This document shows, piece by piece, positions 44,890 through 54,251 of a DNA stretch of 64,000 nt. The stretch comes from Pararhizobium polonicum (GTDB taxonomy: Bacteria > Pseudomonadota > Alphaproteobacteria > Rhizobiales > Rhizobiaceae). Numbering within the stretch: the first letter of the stretch is position 1; every line of letters begins with the position of its first letter. The position numbers were made by a program, and so were the translations under genes. The notes under the pieces are model-generated. The model was not told where the DNA came from, made no database searches, and saw only the letters and a list, made by a program, of their open reading frames with translations. The stretch covers positions 248,001-312,000 of the forward strand of contig NZ_LGLV01000006.1 of assembly GCF_001687365.1 (NCBI RefSeq), given 5' to 3'.

Positions 44890-45875
44890 TCGAGATCATC
44901 GACACCGGGCCCTTGAACACGATCCAGGATCTCGGGCGGCCGGGCTATCGCGACATTGGTGTCACCGCAAGTGGCGCCATGGATCCGCTGGCGCTGAAGA
45001 TCGCCAATCTGCTGGTCGGGAATGGTGAAGGTGCTGCCGCGATCGAAGTGCAGACCTTTCCGTTCCGCCTCCGTTTCGACGAAACGACGGTTTTCGCAGT
45101 GACCGGAGGCGCCGGCGCGACACTCGATGGCCGCGTTCTGCCCCCTTGGTGGATGCAGCAGGGCAATGCCGGACAGGTTCTTGAGCTCTCGTTGTCTCCT
45201 GCTTCAGCGCGCGCCTACATCGCTTTTGCGGGAGGCGTGGACGTCCCAATCGTCATGGGCTCGCGCAGCACTTCGCTGCGCGGCGCCTTCGGCGGCATGG
45301 ACGGCCGGTTCCTGCAAAGGCACGACAGGCTTCCTCTCGGCGAGGCCACGGCCTTGTCGGTGGATGGATTGGGCGTTGTGCCGCCGGCAACGGCGCTGGC
45401 CGAACTCTTTCCCATCGCACTTGACGGCACGCTGCTGATCCGGGCCCTGCCGGCGGGCGAACACCACCTTTTCGGTGCCGATGCCGAACGCTTCTGGAGC
45501 CAGAGCTGGAAAATCTCCTCGCAGAGCGACCGGACCGGCTACCGGCTTTCCGGCGAGCCCGTGCGGCCCACCGAACCGGCGGAAATGCGTTCCTACGGGA
45601 TCGTTCCCGGCGTTGTGCAGGTGCCACCGGGCGGTGAACCAATCGTGCAGATGAGCGACGCCAACACCGCGGGTGGGTACCCGAAAATTGCGGGCGTTCT
45701 CGAAGCCGATCTCTGGCGGCTCGGCCAGGCGCGCATCGGCAGCCGCCTGCGTTTCGTCCGCTCCTCGCATGCCGATGCGCGGGCGCTCGACCAGGCCATC
45801 GCCGCCTATATCGACGATATCCGCAACACGTCGCAAATGGTCGCGCGTGCCTTGAAGACGATGACAGGACGGTGA
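44886..45875 (+). CDS. pxpC: PxpC/KipA-family subunit (AHS2, carboxyltransferase-like)
   Basis: 329 residues from GTG 44886, overlapping the previous stop. LNTIQDLGRPGYRDIGVTASGAMDPLALKIANLLVGN is the family opening, with FAVTGGAGATLDGR, AYIAFAGGVDVPIVMGSRST and QMSDANTAGGYPKIAGVLEADLWRLGQ following. It is homologous to the second half of the urea carboxylase transferase region. With the adjacent biotin carboxylase and carrier, the operon encodes all domains of a urea carboxylase-like enzyme as separate chains. Confidence 0.92.
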   Translation: MIEIIDTGPLNTIQDLGRPGYRDIGVTASGAMDPLALKIANLLVGNGEGAAAIEVQTFPFRLRFDETTVFAVTGGAGATLDGRVLPPWWMQQGNAGQVLELSLSPASARAYIAFAGGVDVPIVMGSRSTSLRGAFGGMDGRFLQRHDRLPLGEATALSVDGLGVVPPATALAELFPIALDGTLLIRALPAGEHHLFGADAERFWSQSWKISSQSDRTGYRLSGEPVRPTEPAEMRSYGIVPGVVQVPPGGEPIVQMSDANTAGGYPKIAGVLEADLWRLGQARIGSRLRFVRSSHADARALDQAIAAYIDDIRNTSQMVARALKTMTGR

Positions 45876-45901
45876 ATGCTCGTGGCGAAAGGAAAGAACC
45901 G

Positions 45902-46669
45902 GTGAAGATCGACCTGAATTCCGACATGGGCGAAGGTTTCGGGCCTTATCGCCTCTGCGATGACGAGGCACTGATGGAGGTCGTCTCCTCGGTCAACATC
46001 GCCTGCGGCTTCCATGCCGGCGATCCCGACACGATGGTGCGTATGGTTCGCCTTGCCAAGGCAAACGGTGTCGGCGTGGGTGCCCACCCTGGATTGCCGG
46101 ACAGGCTGGGTTTTGGCCGCCGCGAACTGCCTTTCACCGCCGATGAACTGCGCCAGCAGATGCTCTACCAGCTGGGCGCCCTGACGGCGATCGCAAACGC
46201 GGAGCAGGTGCCCGTCGCCCATATCAGCTTCCATGCGGCGATGGGCAACATGGTCAACCGCGATCCGGTGCTGGCTGATCTGATGATGGACACGATCCGC
46301 ACGATCGATCCGAACCTGATCGTCTTCGCTATGCCTGATAGCATCATTGCGCACGCCGCAGCCCGCGCGGGCCTGAAAACCCTTCTCCTGTTCCTTGCCG
46401 ACCGTGCCTATGATGTGCAGGGCAGGCTTGTCGCCCGTGGTTTGCCTGGGGCCGTTATCAAGGAGGAAGACGCTCTTCGCGCCCGCGTCCGACACTTCCT
46501 CAAGACCGGCACCGTCACGACCATCGAGGGCGCAACTCTTGCCGTGCCGGCCCGCTCCATCCTCGTTCACAGCGACACGCCGGGATCGCTTGAACTCGCA
46601 CGGATCGTGCGCAGCGAGATCGAGGCGACGGGCGCGACGATCGCCCCGGCTGCCGAAATCGTCGGCTAG
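45902..46669 (+). CDS. pxpA: PxpA/LamB-YcsF-family hydrolase
   Basis: 255 residues from GTG 45902, chosen because AAAGGA lies 8 bases upstream and the family starts at IDLNSDMGEGFG. GTG 45872 overlaps the previous stop and would add ten residues. Motifs are NIACGFHAGDPDTM, GVGAHPGLPDRLGFGRR, AHISFHAAMGNM and ILVHSDTPGSLELAR. YcsF/LamB proteins share a glycoside hydrolase/deacetylase-like barrel and work with PxpBC. It should complete cleavage of 5-oxoproline or a related cyclic amide. Confidence 0.9.
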   Translation: MKIDLNSDMGEGFGPYRLCDDEALMEVVSSVNIACGFHAGDPDTMVRMVRLAKANGVGVGAHPGLPDRLGFGRRELPFTADELRQQMLYQLGALTAIANAEQVPVAHISFHAAMGNMVNRDPVLADLMMDTIRTIDPNLIVFAMPDSIIAHAAARAGLKTLLLFLADRAYDVQGRLVARGLPGAVIKEEDALRARVRHFLKTGTVTTIEGATLAVPARSILVHSDTPGSLELARIVRSEIEATGATIAPAAEIVG

Positions 46670-46717
46670 TTCCAAACCTTCCTTGTTTCTCCTTCAACAC
46701 CACGAAAGCCCTGTCCG

Positions 46718-47920
46718 ATGCCAGCAATCGCCGACCGCCTCAAGAACGTTTCCATCTCGGCCTCCGCCGCCATGACGCAGTGCGCCCGGGAGCTTGCCGC
46801 GCAAAGCGTCAACGTCATCAGCCTGTCGGCTGGCGAACCCGATTTCGCCACACCGACGCATGCTGTCGAGGCAGCGCATGCCTCAGCCCTTGCCGGCGAC
46901 ACAAAATATCCGACGATGGATGGCACGCCGGCCCTGAAGGCGGCGATTTCGCGCAAGTTCAAGCGCGAAAACAATCTCGACTATGATGCTAGCCAGATCG
47001 TCGTCTGCGGCGGTGGCAAGCAGGTCATCTTCAATGCGATGCTGGCGACCTGCAATCCCGGCGACGAGGTGGTGATCCCGGCGCCGTCCTGGATCAGCTA
47101 TGCGGACATCGTCAAGTTCACCGGCGCCGTACCCGTGCCGGTCGCTTGCCCGCAGGAGGCCGGCTTCAAGCTGCGCGCCGAAGATCTGGAGGCCGCGATT
47201 ACGCCCCGGACCAAATGGCTTTTCCTGAACTTCCCGAACAATCCCACAGGCGCCGCCTGCTCGCGCGCGGAAATGAAGGCAATCGCCGATGTCATGCTGC
47301 GCCATCCGCACGTGTGGATCCTGACCGACGATATCTACGAACACCTGATCTATGACGACTTCGAATTCTGCACGATCGCCGAGGTCGAGCCGAGGCTTTA
47401 TGATCGGGTTTTGACCGTCAACGGCGCGTCCAAGGCCTATGCGATGACGGGTTGGCGCCTCGGTTTCTGCGGCGGACCGAAGGACCTGATCTCGGCCATC
47501 AGCAATGTCAACGGCCAGAACGGCGGCGGCACGGCGACCGTTGTTCAGGCGGCAGCTGCGGCTGTGCTGGATGGACCGCAGAACCTGCTTGCGGAACGAG
47601 CCGCCGTCTACAAGCAGCGCCGCGACTTCGTGCTCTCCGAACTGGGCAAGATCGACGGCCTGAAATGCCACCGGCCTGAAGGTGCCTTCTACATCTTTCC
47701 GAATATATCGGGGCTGATCGGTAAGGTGAGCAAGGGCGGGCGAGCGATCGAGAGCGACACCGATTTCGTCATGGCGCTGGTCAACGAGCATCATGTGGCC
47801 ACCGTCCAGGGTGCTGCTTATGGCATGAGCCCGTTCTTCCGGATCTCCTATGCGACCAGCATGGAAAAGCTGACGGAAGCCTGCGCCCGGATTTCCCAGT
47901 TTTGCGCCGAGTTGCTCTAA
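46718..47920 (+). CDS. Class I PLP aminotransferase (aspartate aminotransferase-like)
   Basis: 400 residues. PLP lysine Lys239 in GASKAYAMTGWRLGF; other landmarks are SAGEPDFATP, FPNNPTGAACSR, DDIYEHLIYDDFEF and an arginine near the end in FFRISYATS. It resembles alphaproteobacterial type I beta/gamma aspartate aminotransferases with broad amino donor range. 48 bases after pxpA on the same strand, probably co-transcribed. It could handle the amino acid released by the Pxp system. Confidence 0.92.
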   Translation: MPAIADRLKNVSISASAAMTQCARELAAQSVNVISLSAGEPDFATPTHAVEAAHASALAGDTKYPTMDGTPALKAAISRKFKRENNLDYDASQIVVCGGGKQVIFNAMLATCNPGDEVVIPAPSWISYADIVKFTGAVPVPVACPQEAGFKLRAEDLEAAITPRTKWLFLNFPNNPTGAACSRAEMKAIADVMLRHPHVWILTDDIYEHLIYDDFEFCTIAEVEPRLYDRVLTVNGASKAYAMTGWRLGFCGGPKDLISAISNVNGQNGGGTATVVQAAAAAVLDGPQNLLAERAAVYKQRRDFVLSELGKIDGLKCHRPEGAFYIFPNISGLIGKVSKGGRAIESDTDFVMALVNEHHVATVQGAAYGMSPFFRISYATSMEKLTEACARISQFCAELL

Positions 47921-47930
47921 AGTTTAACCG

Positions 47931-48845
47931 TCACCCGCGCGGCGGCTTGAGCCGCGCGGTCAACTCGATCAAAATGTCTTTGACCGCGGCAGCGGGTTCG
48001 GAAAGCGGCGTGTGGTCGGAAACGCACAGCGACAGCGTTTCCTCAATCCGCGGCGAGACCATGCGGCAGATCAGCGGCTCGCTCGCCTCCGTAATAATCC
48101 GGTCGGCGATAGCTTTGGGCATGATTGTTGCCCCAAGGCCGATGCTGACGGCCCGCGTCAGCGTCCGGACGATTTCCACTTCGCCGACGACTTTCAGATT
48201 GGTTCTGGTCCGGGTGAAAGCCGTGTCGACGGCGCGCCGGACAAAATTGTAGGCAGGCGGCATCAACAGTGGAAGCCCGTCCAGCGCGGTGATGGAGACC
48301 GGTTTGTCATCGGCCTCGATGGCAAAATCCGGATGGGCGACCAGAAAGAATTCCTCGCTGAGCAGAGGTTCGAAACGAACACCCTTGATCGGCCCGGAGC
48401 CATGGATCAGCGCCATCTCCAGACGGCCGGTCATGATCATCTGGCTGTAGGTCTGGCCGACGCTTTCGGTCAGATGCAGGAGAATGCCAGGGTGGCGCTT
48501 GCGCGTCTCGGCCAGGAGATCGACGGAGAGCGTGGCAGCGCTGCTGAACGGCACAAGCCCGACCGATACGCGTCCGGCAAGCGAATTGCCGGCTGCGGAT
48601 GCATCGGCCTGAGCCTGATCCATCTGCCGCAGGATGATCTGCGCATGACGATAAACAGCATGTCCGGCATCGGTCATGCTGACGCCCTGCTGGCTCCGGT
48701 TCAGAAGCTTCTGGCCAAAATGCTCCTCCAGCGACGCAAGCTGCTGGCTCAAAGCTGGTTGGGCCACATGCAAGATATCGGCGGCCCGCGTGATGCTGCC
48801 GGAATCGACGATGACGATAAAGGATTTGAGCCGCCTGGTGTCCAT
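47931..48845 (-). CDS. LysR-family regulator (NAC-like)
   Basis: 304 residues from ATG 48845. Helix-turn-helix at about 1-60: MDTRRLKSFIVIVDSGSITRAADILHVAQPALSQQLASLEEHFGQKLLNRSQQGV. It sits between the Pxp/aminotransferase genes, with which it converges, and the SDR/importer operon, from which it diverges; the 256-base divergent gap holds two AGATAAAA repeats (48920-48927, 48939-48946). It probably controls the importer operon and perhaps the whole cluster. Confidence 0.9.
   Translation of the reverse strand: MDTRRLKSFIVIVDSGSITRAADILHVAQPALSQQLASLEEHFGQKLLNRSQQGVSMTDAGHAVYRHAQIILRQMDQAQADASAAGNSLAGRVSVGLVPFSSAATLSVDLLAETRKRHPGILLHLTESVGQTYSQMIMTGRLEMALIHGSGPIKGVRFEPLLSEEFFLVAHPDFAIEADDKPVSITALDGLPLLMPPAYNFVRRAVDTAFTRTRTNLKVVGEVEIVRTLTRAVSIGLGATIMPKAIADRIITEASEPLICRMVSPRIEETLSLCVSDHTPLSEPAAAVKDILIELTARLKPPRG
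47935..47959. terminator. 9-bp hairpin at the convergent aminotransferase/LysR end
   Basis: CCGCGCGGC-GGCTTGA-GCCGCGCGG, perfect arms, 15 bases after the aminotransferase stop. It overlaps the last codons of the LysR gene. No T-run follows, but the stem is very stable and well placed to stop plus-strand transcription. Confidence 0.4.
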
Positions 48846-49101
48846 TGTGCTGCAATCGATCCAATCATTTTTCAGGCCATCGTACAGGCCTTCGGTGAAA
48901 TTGCAAACCGGAAACTGCAAGATAAAACATGTGGTTACAGATAAAATCGTGAATCGTTATGTTGAAATCACAGGGCTTTAGAGGCCTGCCGGTGTACAGG
49001 TGTCGAGCATCATAAGGCTTGCTTATCGCTCCACAAATAATCGGTCTTAGGCAGGGCTTTGAAGTTCAACTAATGTTCAAAAAAACAACTGGGGAATAAA
49101 A

Positions 49102-49881
49102 ATGTCATTTTCCGATTACAGGACAGCGCTGGTCACCGGCGCCTCTTCCGGTATTGGTGCGGCCGTCGTCGAGCGGCTGCGCCGGGAAAATATTGAGGTT
49201 CATGCCCTTGCCCGCAGCGCCGAGCCACTGCAGAGACTTGCCGAAAAGACTGGCTGCATCCCGCATGCGATCGACGTAACCAATCGTGCGGCGCTTGCCG
49301 AGCTGACGGCGCGGATCGAGTTCGATATCCTCGTCAACAATGCCGGCGTTGATCGCCCGAAGAAATTCCTGGAAGCCGACGAGAGCGATATCGACCTTCT
49401 GGTCGACGTCAATCTGCGCGCCGTGCTGCATCTTTGCCGGATGGTCGTGCCGGGCATGGTCGCGCGTGACAACGGCCATGTGATCAATATTTCCTCGATC
49501 GCGGGCGCTTATAATTTCGGCGGAAATTCCTCCTATCATGCGACGAAAGCGGCTGTGAGCATGTTGTCCAACCAGCTGCGCATCGATGCCTTCGGCAAGC
49601 GCGTTCGGGTTACGGAAATCTGCCCGGGCCGGGTCGCGACCGATATTTTTGCGCATGTGCATGGTGACGACCCATCGATCCGCGAACGCTTCATCGATGG
49701 GTTCGAACTGCCGGAAGCCGCCGATATCGCCGAAGCCATCGCTTTCGCCATCGCCGCCCCCATCGCGGTCAATATCGGCCACATGGAAATCACGCCGACG
49801 CTTCAGGTGATGGGCGGTCTTCAGACGGCCAAACCGGCAACGCCGCGGTCGGTGCCGCCTTCCGAAGGGTCGAAGCCGTGA
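49102..49881 (+). CDS. Short-chain dehydrogenase/reductase (YdfG-like)
   Basis: 259 residues; GGGGAA precedes ATG 49102. TGASSGIG (about 11-18), NNAG, ISSIAGAYNFGGNSSYHATKAA with catalytic Ser-Tyr-Lys, and CPGRVATDIF. Layout resembles YdfG-type 3-hydroxy acid/serine dehydrogenases. GTGA overlap with the first permease gene shows it belongs to the importer operon, so it probably oxidises or reduces the imported compound or a near derivative. Confidence 0.9.
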   Translation: MSFSDYRTALVTGASSGIGAAVVERLRRENIEVHALARSAEPLQRLAEKTGCIPHAIDVTNRAALAELTARIEFDILVNNAGVDRPKKFLEADESDIDLLVDVNLRAVLHLCRMVVPGMVARDNGHVINISSIAGAYNFGGNSSYHATKAAVSMLSNQLRIDAFGKRVRVTEICPGRVATDIFAHVHGDDPSIRERFIDGFELPEAADIAEAIAFAIAAPIAVNIGHMEITPTLQVMGGLQTAKPATPRSVPPSEGSKP

Positions 49882-50585
49882 CGGGGTTCGATCTCTCTGC
49901 GATCCTGACCAACCCGGAATTCATCTCGATGCTGCTGCACGGCATCGAGATGACGTTCATCATCGCCATCGGCTCCTGGCTGCTGGCGATGACGCTCGCC
50001 ATCCTGCTGCTTGCACTGCGTTTTTCGCCGGGCCGCTTCGGCAATGCCTTTGTCGCCGGCTATGTCTCCTATCACCGTAATGTCCCGACACTCGTCCAGC
50101 TGATGCTGTGGTACTTCGGTATCTTCACGCTGCTGCCCGACTGGCTGACCTATTGGCTTGCGAGCCACAACGCCGAGGCGATCTTTGCGATCATCGGGCT
50201 CGGGCTCTGCCAGGCTGCCTATTTCAGCGAGGACCTGCGATCCGGGCTTCGCTCGGTCAGTCCGGGTCAGATGGAAGCTGCGCGAGCACTTGGCCACGGT
50301 TACCTGTCGGCGATGCGCTTCGTCATGATGCCGCAAGGGGTACGCAACGCCTTGCCGCCGCTGATCAACCACAGCGTTTCACTGTTCAAGAACAGCAGTC
50401 TCGGGGTCGTGATCGGTGCGTCCGAGCTGACGCATGCGGTCAAGGAGATCGAGAACCTCAGCTTCCGGACGTTCGAAATCTATCTGATCGGGACAGTGCT
50501 CTATCTGTTCTTCTCGCTCGTCATCATGGCCGGTGGTGCCTATGTGACCATGCGCGCCGATCCGGCCACGAGGGTACGGGCATGA
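49878..50585 (+). CDS. Polar amino acid-type ABC permease
   Basis: 235 residues from GTG 49878, overlapping the SDR stop. About five membrane segments; SYHRNVPTLVQLMLWYFGIF and the loop AAYFSEDLRSGLRSVSPGQMEAARALGHGYLSAMRFVMMPQG. Very similar in layout to the permease at 37799. Stop overlaps the next ATG. Confidence 0.92.
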   Translation: MTGFDLSAILTNPEFISMLLHGIEMTFIIAIGSWLLAMTLAILLLALRFSPGRFGNAFVAGYVSYHRNVPTLVQLMLWYFGIFTLLPDWLTYWLASHNAEAIFAIIGLGLCQAAYFSEDLRSGLRSVSPGQMEAARALGHGYLSAMRFVMMPQGVRNALPPLINHSVSLFKNSSLGVVIGASELTHAVKEIENLSFRTFEIYLIGTVLYLFFSLVIMAGGAYVTMRADPATRVRA

Positions 50586-51340
50586 TCAGCGATATCGTCG
50601 CCATCATTCACGACTATTGGCTGCTGCTGCTGATCGGTCAGTATCCGAACGGACCGCTGGGCGGGCTTGCCAACACGCTGATCCTGTCGGTGCTGAGCAT
50701 CGCATTGGCATTCCCGCTGAGCATCCTGCTGGCGCTGGCGCGTCTTTCCAAATGGCCGTTCCTGCGCTGGCCGGTGACGGTGCTGGTCTATGTGACGCGT
50801 GGCGTGCCGCTCTTGATGCTTATCCTGTGGAGCTACTTTCTGGTGCCGCTTTTGACCGGCGCCGATGTCCCGAGCTTTGTGACGATGCTGACGACACTGG
50901 TCGTCTATCAGGCCGCTTTTCTCAGCGAGGTCGTGCGGGCAGGGATCGTCGCGCTTGGCCACGGGCAGATGGAAGCGGCCAAGGCTCTGGGGCATGGTTA
51001 TTTCGGTGCGATGCGCTTCGTGATTTTGCCGCAGGCGCTCTACAACATGATCCCGAGCATCCTGTCGACCTTCGTTTCGACGATCAAGGATACGACGCTC
51101 GGCTATGTGATCAACGTGCCCGACCTCACCTTTGCCGCGAGCCAGGTTAACAATCAGCTCCTCACGCAGCCCTTCCAGGTCTTTCTCATCCTGGCGGTCA
51201 TCTACTACGCGATCTGCTGGTCTCTCACCCATGTCGCCTATCGTCTCGAGCGCCGGATCAGCCGCAGGCGTGCCGGTCTTTCCGGTGCCCGCCCGGCGGC
51301 GGTGATCGCGCCCGTCAAAATCATATCGGAGCAGCTATGA
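50582..51340 (+). CDS. Polar amino acid-type ABC permease
   Basis: 252 residues from ATG 50582 (ATGA overlap). About five membrane segments. [21 protein letters not shown] and [42 protein letters not shown] identify the family. The C-terminal tail is longer and more basic than its counterpart at 38497. Stop overlaps the ATPase ATG. Confidence 0.92.
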   Translation: MISDIVAIIHDYWLLLLIGQYPNGPLGGLANTLILSVLSIALAFPLSILLALARLSKWPFLRWPVTVLVYVTRGVPLLMLILWSYFLVPLLTGADVPSFVTMLTTLVVYQAAFLSEVVRAGIVALGHGQMEAAKALGHGYFGAMRFVILPQALYNMIPSILSTFVSTIKDTTLGYVINVPDLTFAASQVNNQLLTQPFQVFLILAVIYYAICWSLTHVAYRLERRISRRRAGLSGARPAAVIAPVKIISEQL

Positions 51341-52101
51341 CCCCGTCAGTTTCACCGCAGGATGTGAATGCGATCCGGATTTCCAAGGTCTCCAAGCAGT
51401 ACGGCGACTATCAGGTCCTGAAAGAGATCGACGCTCAGGTCGCCAGAGGCGAAGTCGTGGTCATCTGCGGCCCTTCCGGCTCCGGCAAATCGACGTTGAT
51501 CCGAACCATCAACCGCCTTGAGGAAATCAACAGCGGGGCGATCTCCTTCGACGGCCAGAACATTCACGCGCCGATGAAGACCCGGGAGCTCAACCAGCTG
51601 CGCAGCCGGATCGGTTTCGTCTTCCAGAATTTCAACCTGTTCCCGCATCTGTCCGTGGTCGAGAACGTCTCGATGTCGCCCGTCCGGGTGAAGGGCATCG
51701 CTCGCGATATCGCCCATGACAAAGCTCTGCTCCTTCTCGATCGCGTCGGGCTGGTGGATAAGGCCAATGCCTATCCCGGCCAGCTGTCCGGCGGCCAGCA
51801 GCAGCGCGTGGCCATTGCCCGTGCGCTTGCCATGGAGCCGCCGGTCATGCTGTTCGACGAGCCGACCAGCGCCCTCGATCCGGAGATGGTCGGAGAAGTG
51901 CTGGCCGTCATGAAGAGCCTGGCCGCCGACGGCATGACCATGCTGTGCGTCACCCATGAAATGGGCTTTGCCCGCGATGTTGCCGACCGGATCTGGTTCA
52001 TCGACGCTGGCCAGATCATCGAGATGGCGACACCGGAAGAGTTTTTCACCAATCCCCGGCATCCCCGCGCTCAGCGTTTTCTCGCCGACCTGCGGCACTG
52101 A
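51337..52101 (+). CDS. Polar amino acid-type ABC ATPase (GlnQ-like)
   Basis: 254 residues. Walker [11 protein letters not shown] near 46, [27 protein letters not shown], Walker [17 protein letters not shown], and VTHEMGFA. The binding-protein gene follows after 28 bases, the reverse of the order in the 36932 operon. Confidence 0.93.
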   Translation: MTPSVSPQDVNAIRISKVSKQYGDYQVLKEIDAQVARGEVVVICGPSGSGKSTLIRTINRLEEINSGAISFDGQNIHAPMKTRELNQLRSRIGFVFQNFNLFPHLSVVENVSMSPVRVKGIARDIAHDKALLLLDRVGLVDKANAYPGQLSGGQQQRVAIARALAMEPPVMLFDEPTSALDPEMVGEVLAVMKSLAADGMTMLCVTHEMGFARDVADRIWFIDAGQIIEMATPEEFFTNPRHPRAQRFLADLRH

Positions 52102-52129
52102 TCCCAATAATAACCAAAGGAGAACAGCA

Positions 52130-52966
52130 ATGACCATGAAATGCACCGCCCTCAGTTTCGCCATCGCGGCAACCGCCGCCATCGCCCCCGCTAAAGCGGA
52201 TCGGCTCGGCGACATCCTGTCGACCAAGACACTGCGCTGCGCCACCTTCGCCGATGTGCCGCCCTTCGCCTCTCCCGATCTGAAGACACGCGAGATGGCC
52301 GGTTTCGACGTCGACCTCTGCAACGCGATCGCCAAGCAGCTCGGCGTGACGGCGGAGGTCAAGCCGGTCTCCGTCGAGGCCCGCGTGCCGGAAGTCAAGC
52401 TCGGCCGTGTCGACATCACCGTCGCCAACCTCGCCTATACCCAGAGCCGCGCCGAACAGATCGAGTTCAGCGATCCCTATTATCTCGCCAAGGAAATGCT
52501 GATCGTTCCGGCCGATGACGCCGGGCAGACCAAGGCCGATTTCGCAGGCCAGCGTATCGCCTCCACCAAGGGCTCTACGTCGGAAATGTCGATCAAGCTC
52601 AACAAGTCCGAGCCGCTGACGTTCCAGGATACCGCATCGGCCTATCTGGCGGTTCAGCAGGGCAAGGCGCGCGGCATGGTGGCCAATACGATGACCACGA
52701 CAAAATTCGTCAACGAGTCCCAGACCAAGGGCAAGAAGATGCGGATGATCCAGGATCCGATGCTCTTCCAGCCGATCGGCGTGGGCATGGCCAAGGATCA
52801 ACCGGCTCTGACCGCCAAGATCAACGAAGCGCTCCATGCGCTCGATGAAGCGGGGGAGATCAACAAGATCTGGGACAAGTGGCTCGGCCCGAACACGGAA
52901 TACAAGATGAGCCGGACAGACAAAGTCGTTCCGATCAGCGAGCTGAAGTTCACGCCGATCCCGTAA
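52130..52966 (+). CDS. Amino acid-type substrate-binding protein (family 3)
   Basis: 278 residues from ATG 52130 (AAAGGAG upstream). Sec signal at 1-23 (ending PAKAD). LRCATFADVPPFASPDLKTREMAGFDVDLCNAIAKQLGVTAEV, then EFSDPYYLAKEMLIV and the ending KIWDKWLGPNTEYKMSRTDKV. Two cysteines at equivalent places to those in the protein at 36932 suggest the two binding proteins form one subfamily with a possible disulfide. Last gene of the SDR-importer operon. Confidence 0.92.
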   Translation: MTMKCTALSFAIAATAAIAPAKADRLGDILSTKTLRCATFADVPPFASPDLKTREMAGFDVDLCNAIAKQLGVTAEVKPVSVEARVPEVKLGRVDITVANLAYTQSRAEQIEFSDPYYLAKEMLIVPADDAGQTKADFAGQRIASTKGSTSEMSIKLNKSEPLTFQDTASAYLAVQQGKARGMVANTMTTTKFVNESQTKGKKMRMIQDPMLFQPIGVGMAKDQPALTAKINEALHALDEAGEINKIWDKWLGPNTEYKMSRTDKVVPISELKFTPIP

Positions 52967-53014
52967 GGAGTCGAGAAAACGCGAGGTGTCGTTCGCCTAA
53001 CTGAATGTCACAGT

Positions 53015-53043
53015 GTCGGGGGGATGACCATGATCTCCCCGAC
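53015..53043. terminator. 11-pair hairpin between convergent operons
   Basis: GTCGGGGGGAT-GACCATG-ATCTCCCCGAC, ten Watson-Crick pairs and one G-T. It lies between the binding-protein stop (52966) and the minus-strand oxidase stop (53091). No long T-run, but the position suggests a shared terminator. Confidence 0.5.
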
Positions 53044-53090
53044 GCCGACGCATATTCAATAGTCCGGCGCGTCTGAAGGCCATGGTTTCG

Positions 53091-54218
53091 TCAAATGCCG
53101 TTTGGCGTACGCAGCCCCAGCATCGCCAACGTGACGTCGATTTCGTCTCGCAGCATCTGAAACAGTGCGTTGGCGCCTGCTTCGCCATTGGCAGCGAGCC
53201 CCCAGAGAGGAAGACGGCCCACCATGACGGAACTGGCGCCAAGCGAGAGGTATTTCAGCACGTCGCTGCCGCGCATCACACCGCTATCGGCAAGAATTTC
53301 AGTGCGATGTCCAACTGCTTCAGCAATCGCCGGCAGAACTTCAGCGGGCGCCGGCGCGATATCGAGGTTACGACCGCCATGGGCGGATACGACGATACCA
53401 TCGGCTTCCAGCTCACAGGCCTTGATCGCGTCCTGAAGACTGAGGACGCCCTTGATCACGAGCTTGCCCTTCCACCATTGTCTTAACTGACGCACGTCGT
53501 CCCACTTCAGCAGGTTTTCGAGTTTTACCGCTTCAGAGACCGACGGGCGGGTGACTGCACTGCGAAATTCCTTTGGGTAATGCCCGTAGGTCGGCATGCC
53601 GGTGGTCATCAGGTAACGCAGGAGCACCCCGAAAAACCAGTGGGGATGCGTCAGCACGTCGATACCGCCGCGAACCGAATATTTCAGGGGAATGGAGAAA
53701 CCGTTGCGGTTGTTGTATTCCCGCTTCGGGCCGACTGGCGTATCGGCCGTGACCACGAGCGTTGTCGCGCCGCTGGCCGCCACGCGTTCCAGAAGTTTTC
53801 TGGAGAGGTTGCGGTCTTTCCACATATAGAGCTGGAACCAGAGCAGCGCGTCCGGCGCACCGTCTCTCACCTCTTCAATGGTGGTCACAGACTGCGTGGA
53901 AATGCAGAAGGGAATTCCCATGCGTGCCGCCGCACGGGCAAGCTTGACCTCGCCGTTATGCGACACCATGCCTGCAAGAGCCGTTGGCGCAACGATCAAT
54001 GGCATTCCGGTTTGCTGTCCAAGCACCGTTGTCTGCAGATTGCGTTCGGCATGGCCCGTCAGGATGCGCGGTGCAAGGCGAATGGCGTCGAGGCTCTTGC
54101 GAATCCCGTCAATGGCCAGCTCGTCTTCCGTGCCGCGATCGATATATTCGAATAGAGCCGTGGGAAGGCGCTTGCGTGCGGCGTCCCGGTAATCCCGGGC
54201 GTTCAGCAGTTGTGGCAT
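53091..54218 (-). CDS. FMN-dependent L-2-hydroxyacid oxidase (LldD-like)
   Basis: 375 residues from ATG 54218. Family marks are PLIVAPTALAGMVSHNGEVKLARAA, FQLYMWKDR, VTADTPVGPKREYNNRNGF, LVIKGV (FMN lysine), and SAHGGRNLD with catalytic His280 and substrate Arg283. It oxidises an L-2-hydroxyacid such as lactate, glycolate or mandelate to the 2-oxoacid. The XRE-cupin regulator gene lies 33 bases upstream on the same strand, so the two form an operon divergent from the DapA-family operon. Confidence 0.92.
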   Translation of the reverse strand: MPQLLNARDYRDAARKRLPTALFEYIDRGTEDELAIDGIRKSLDAIRLAPRILTGHAERNLQTTVLGQQTGMPLIVAPTALAGMVSHNGEVKLARAAARMGIPFCISTQSVTTIEEVRDGAPDALLWFQLYMWKDRNLSRKLLERVAASGATTLVVTADTPVGPKREYNNRNGFSIPLKYSVRGGIDVLTHPHWFFGVLLRYLMTTGMPTYGHYPKEFRSAVTRPSVSEAVKLENLLKWDDVRQLRQWWKGKLVIKGVLSLQDAIKACELEADGIVVSAHGGRNLDIAPAPAEVLPAIAEAVGHRTEILADSGVMRGSDVLKYLSLGASSVMVGRLPLWGLAANGEAGANALFQMLRDEIDVTLAMLGLRTPNGI

Positions 54219-54251
54219 GTTGTCATTCTCGTTTGCACCAAAGCGCAAAAT

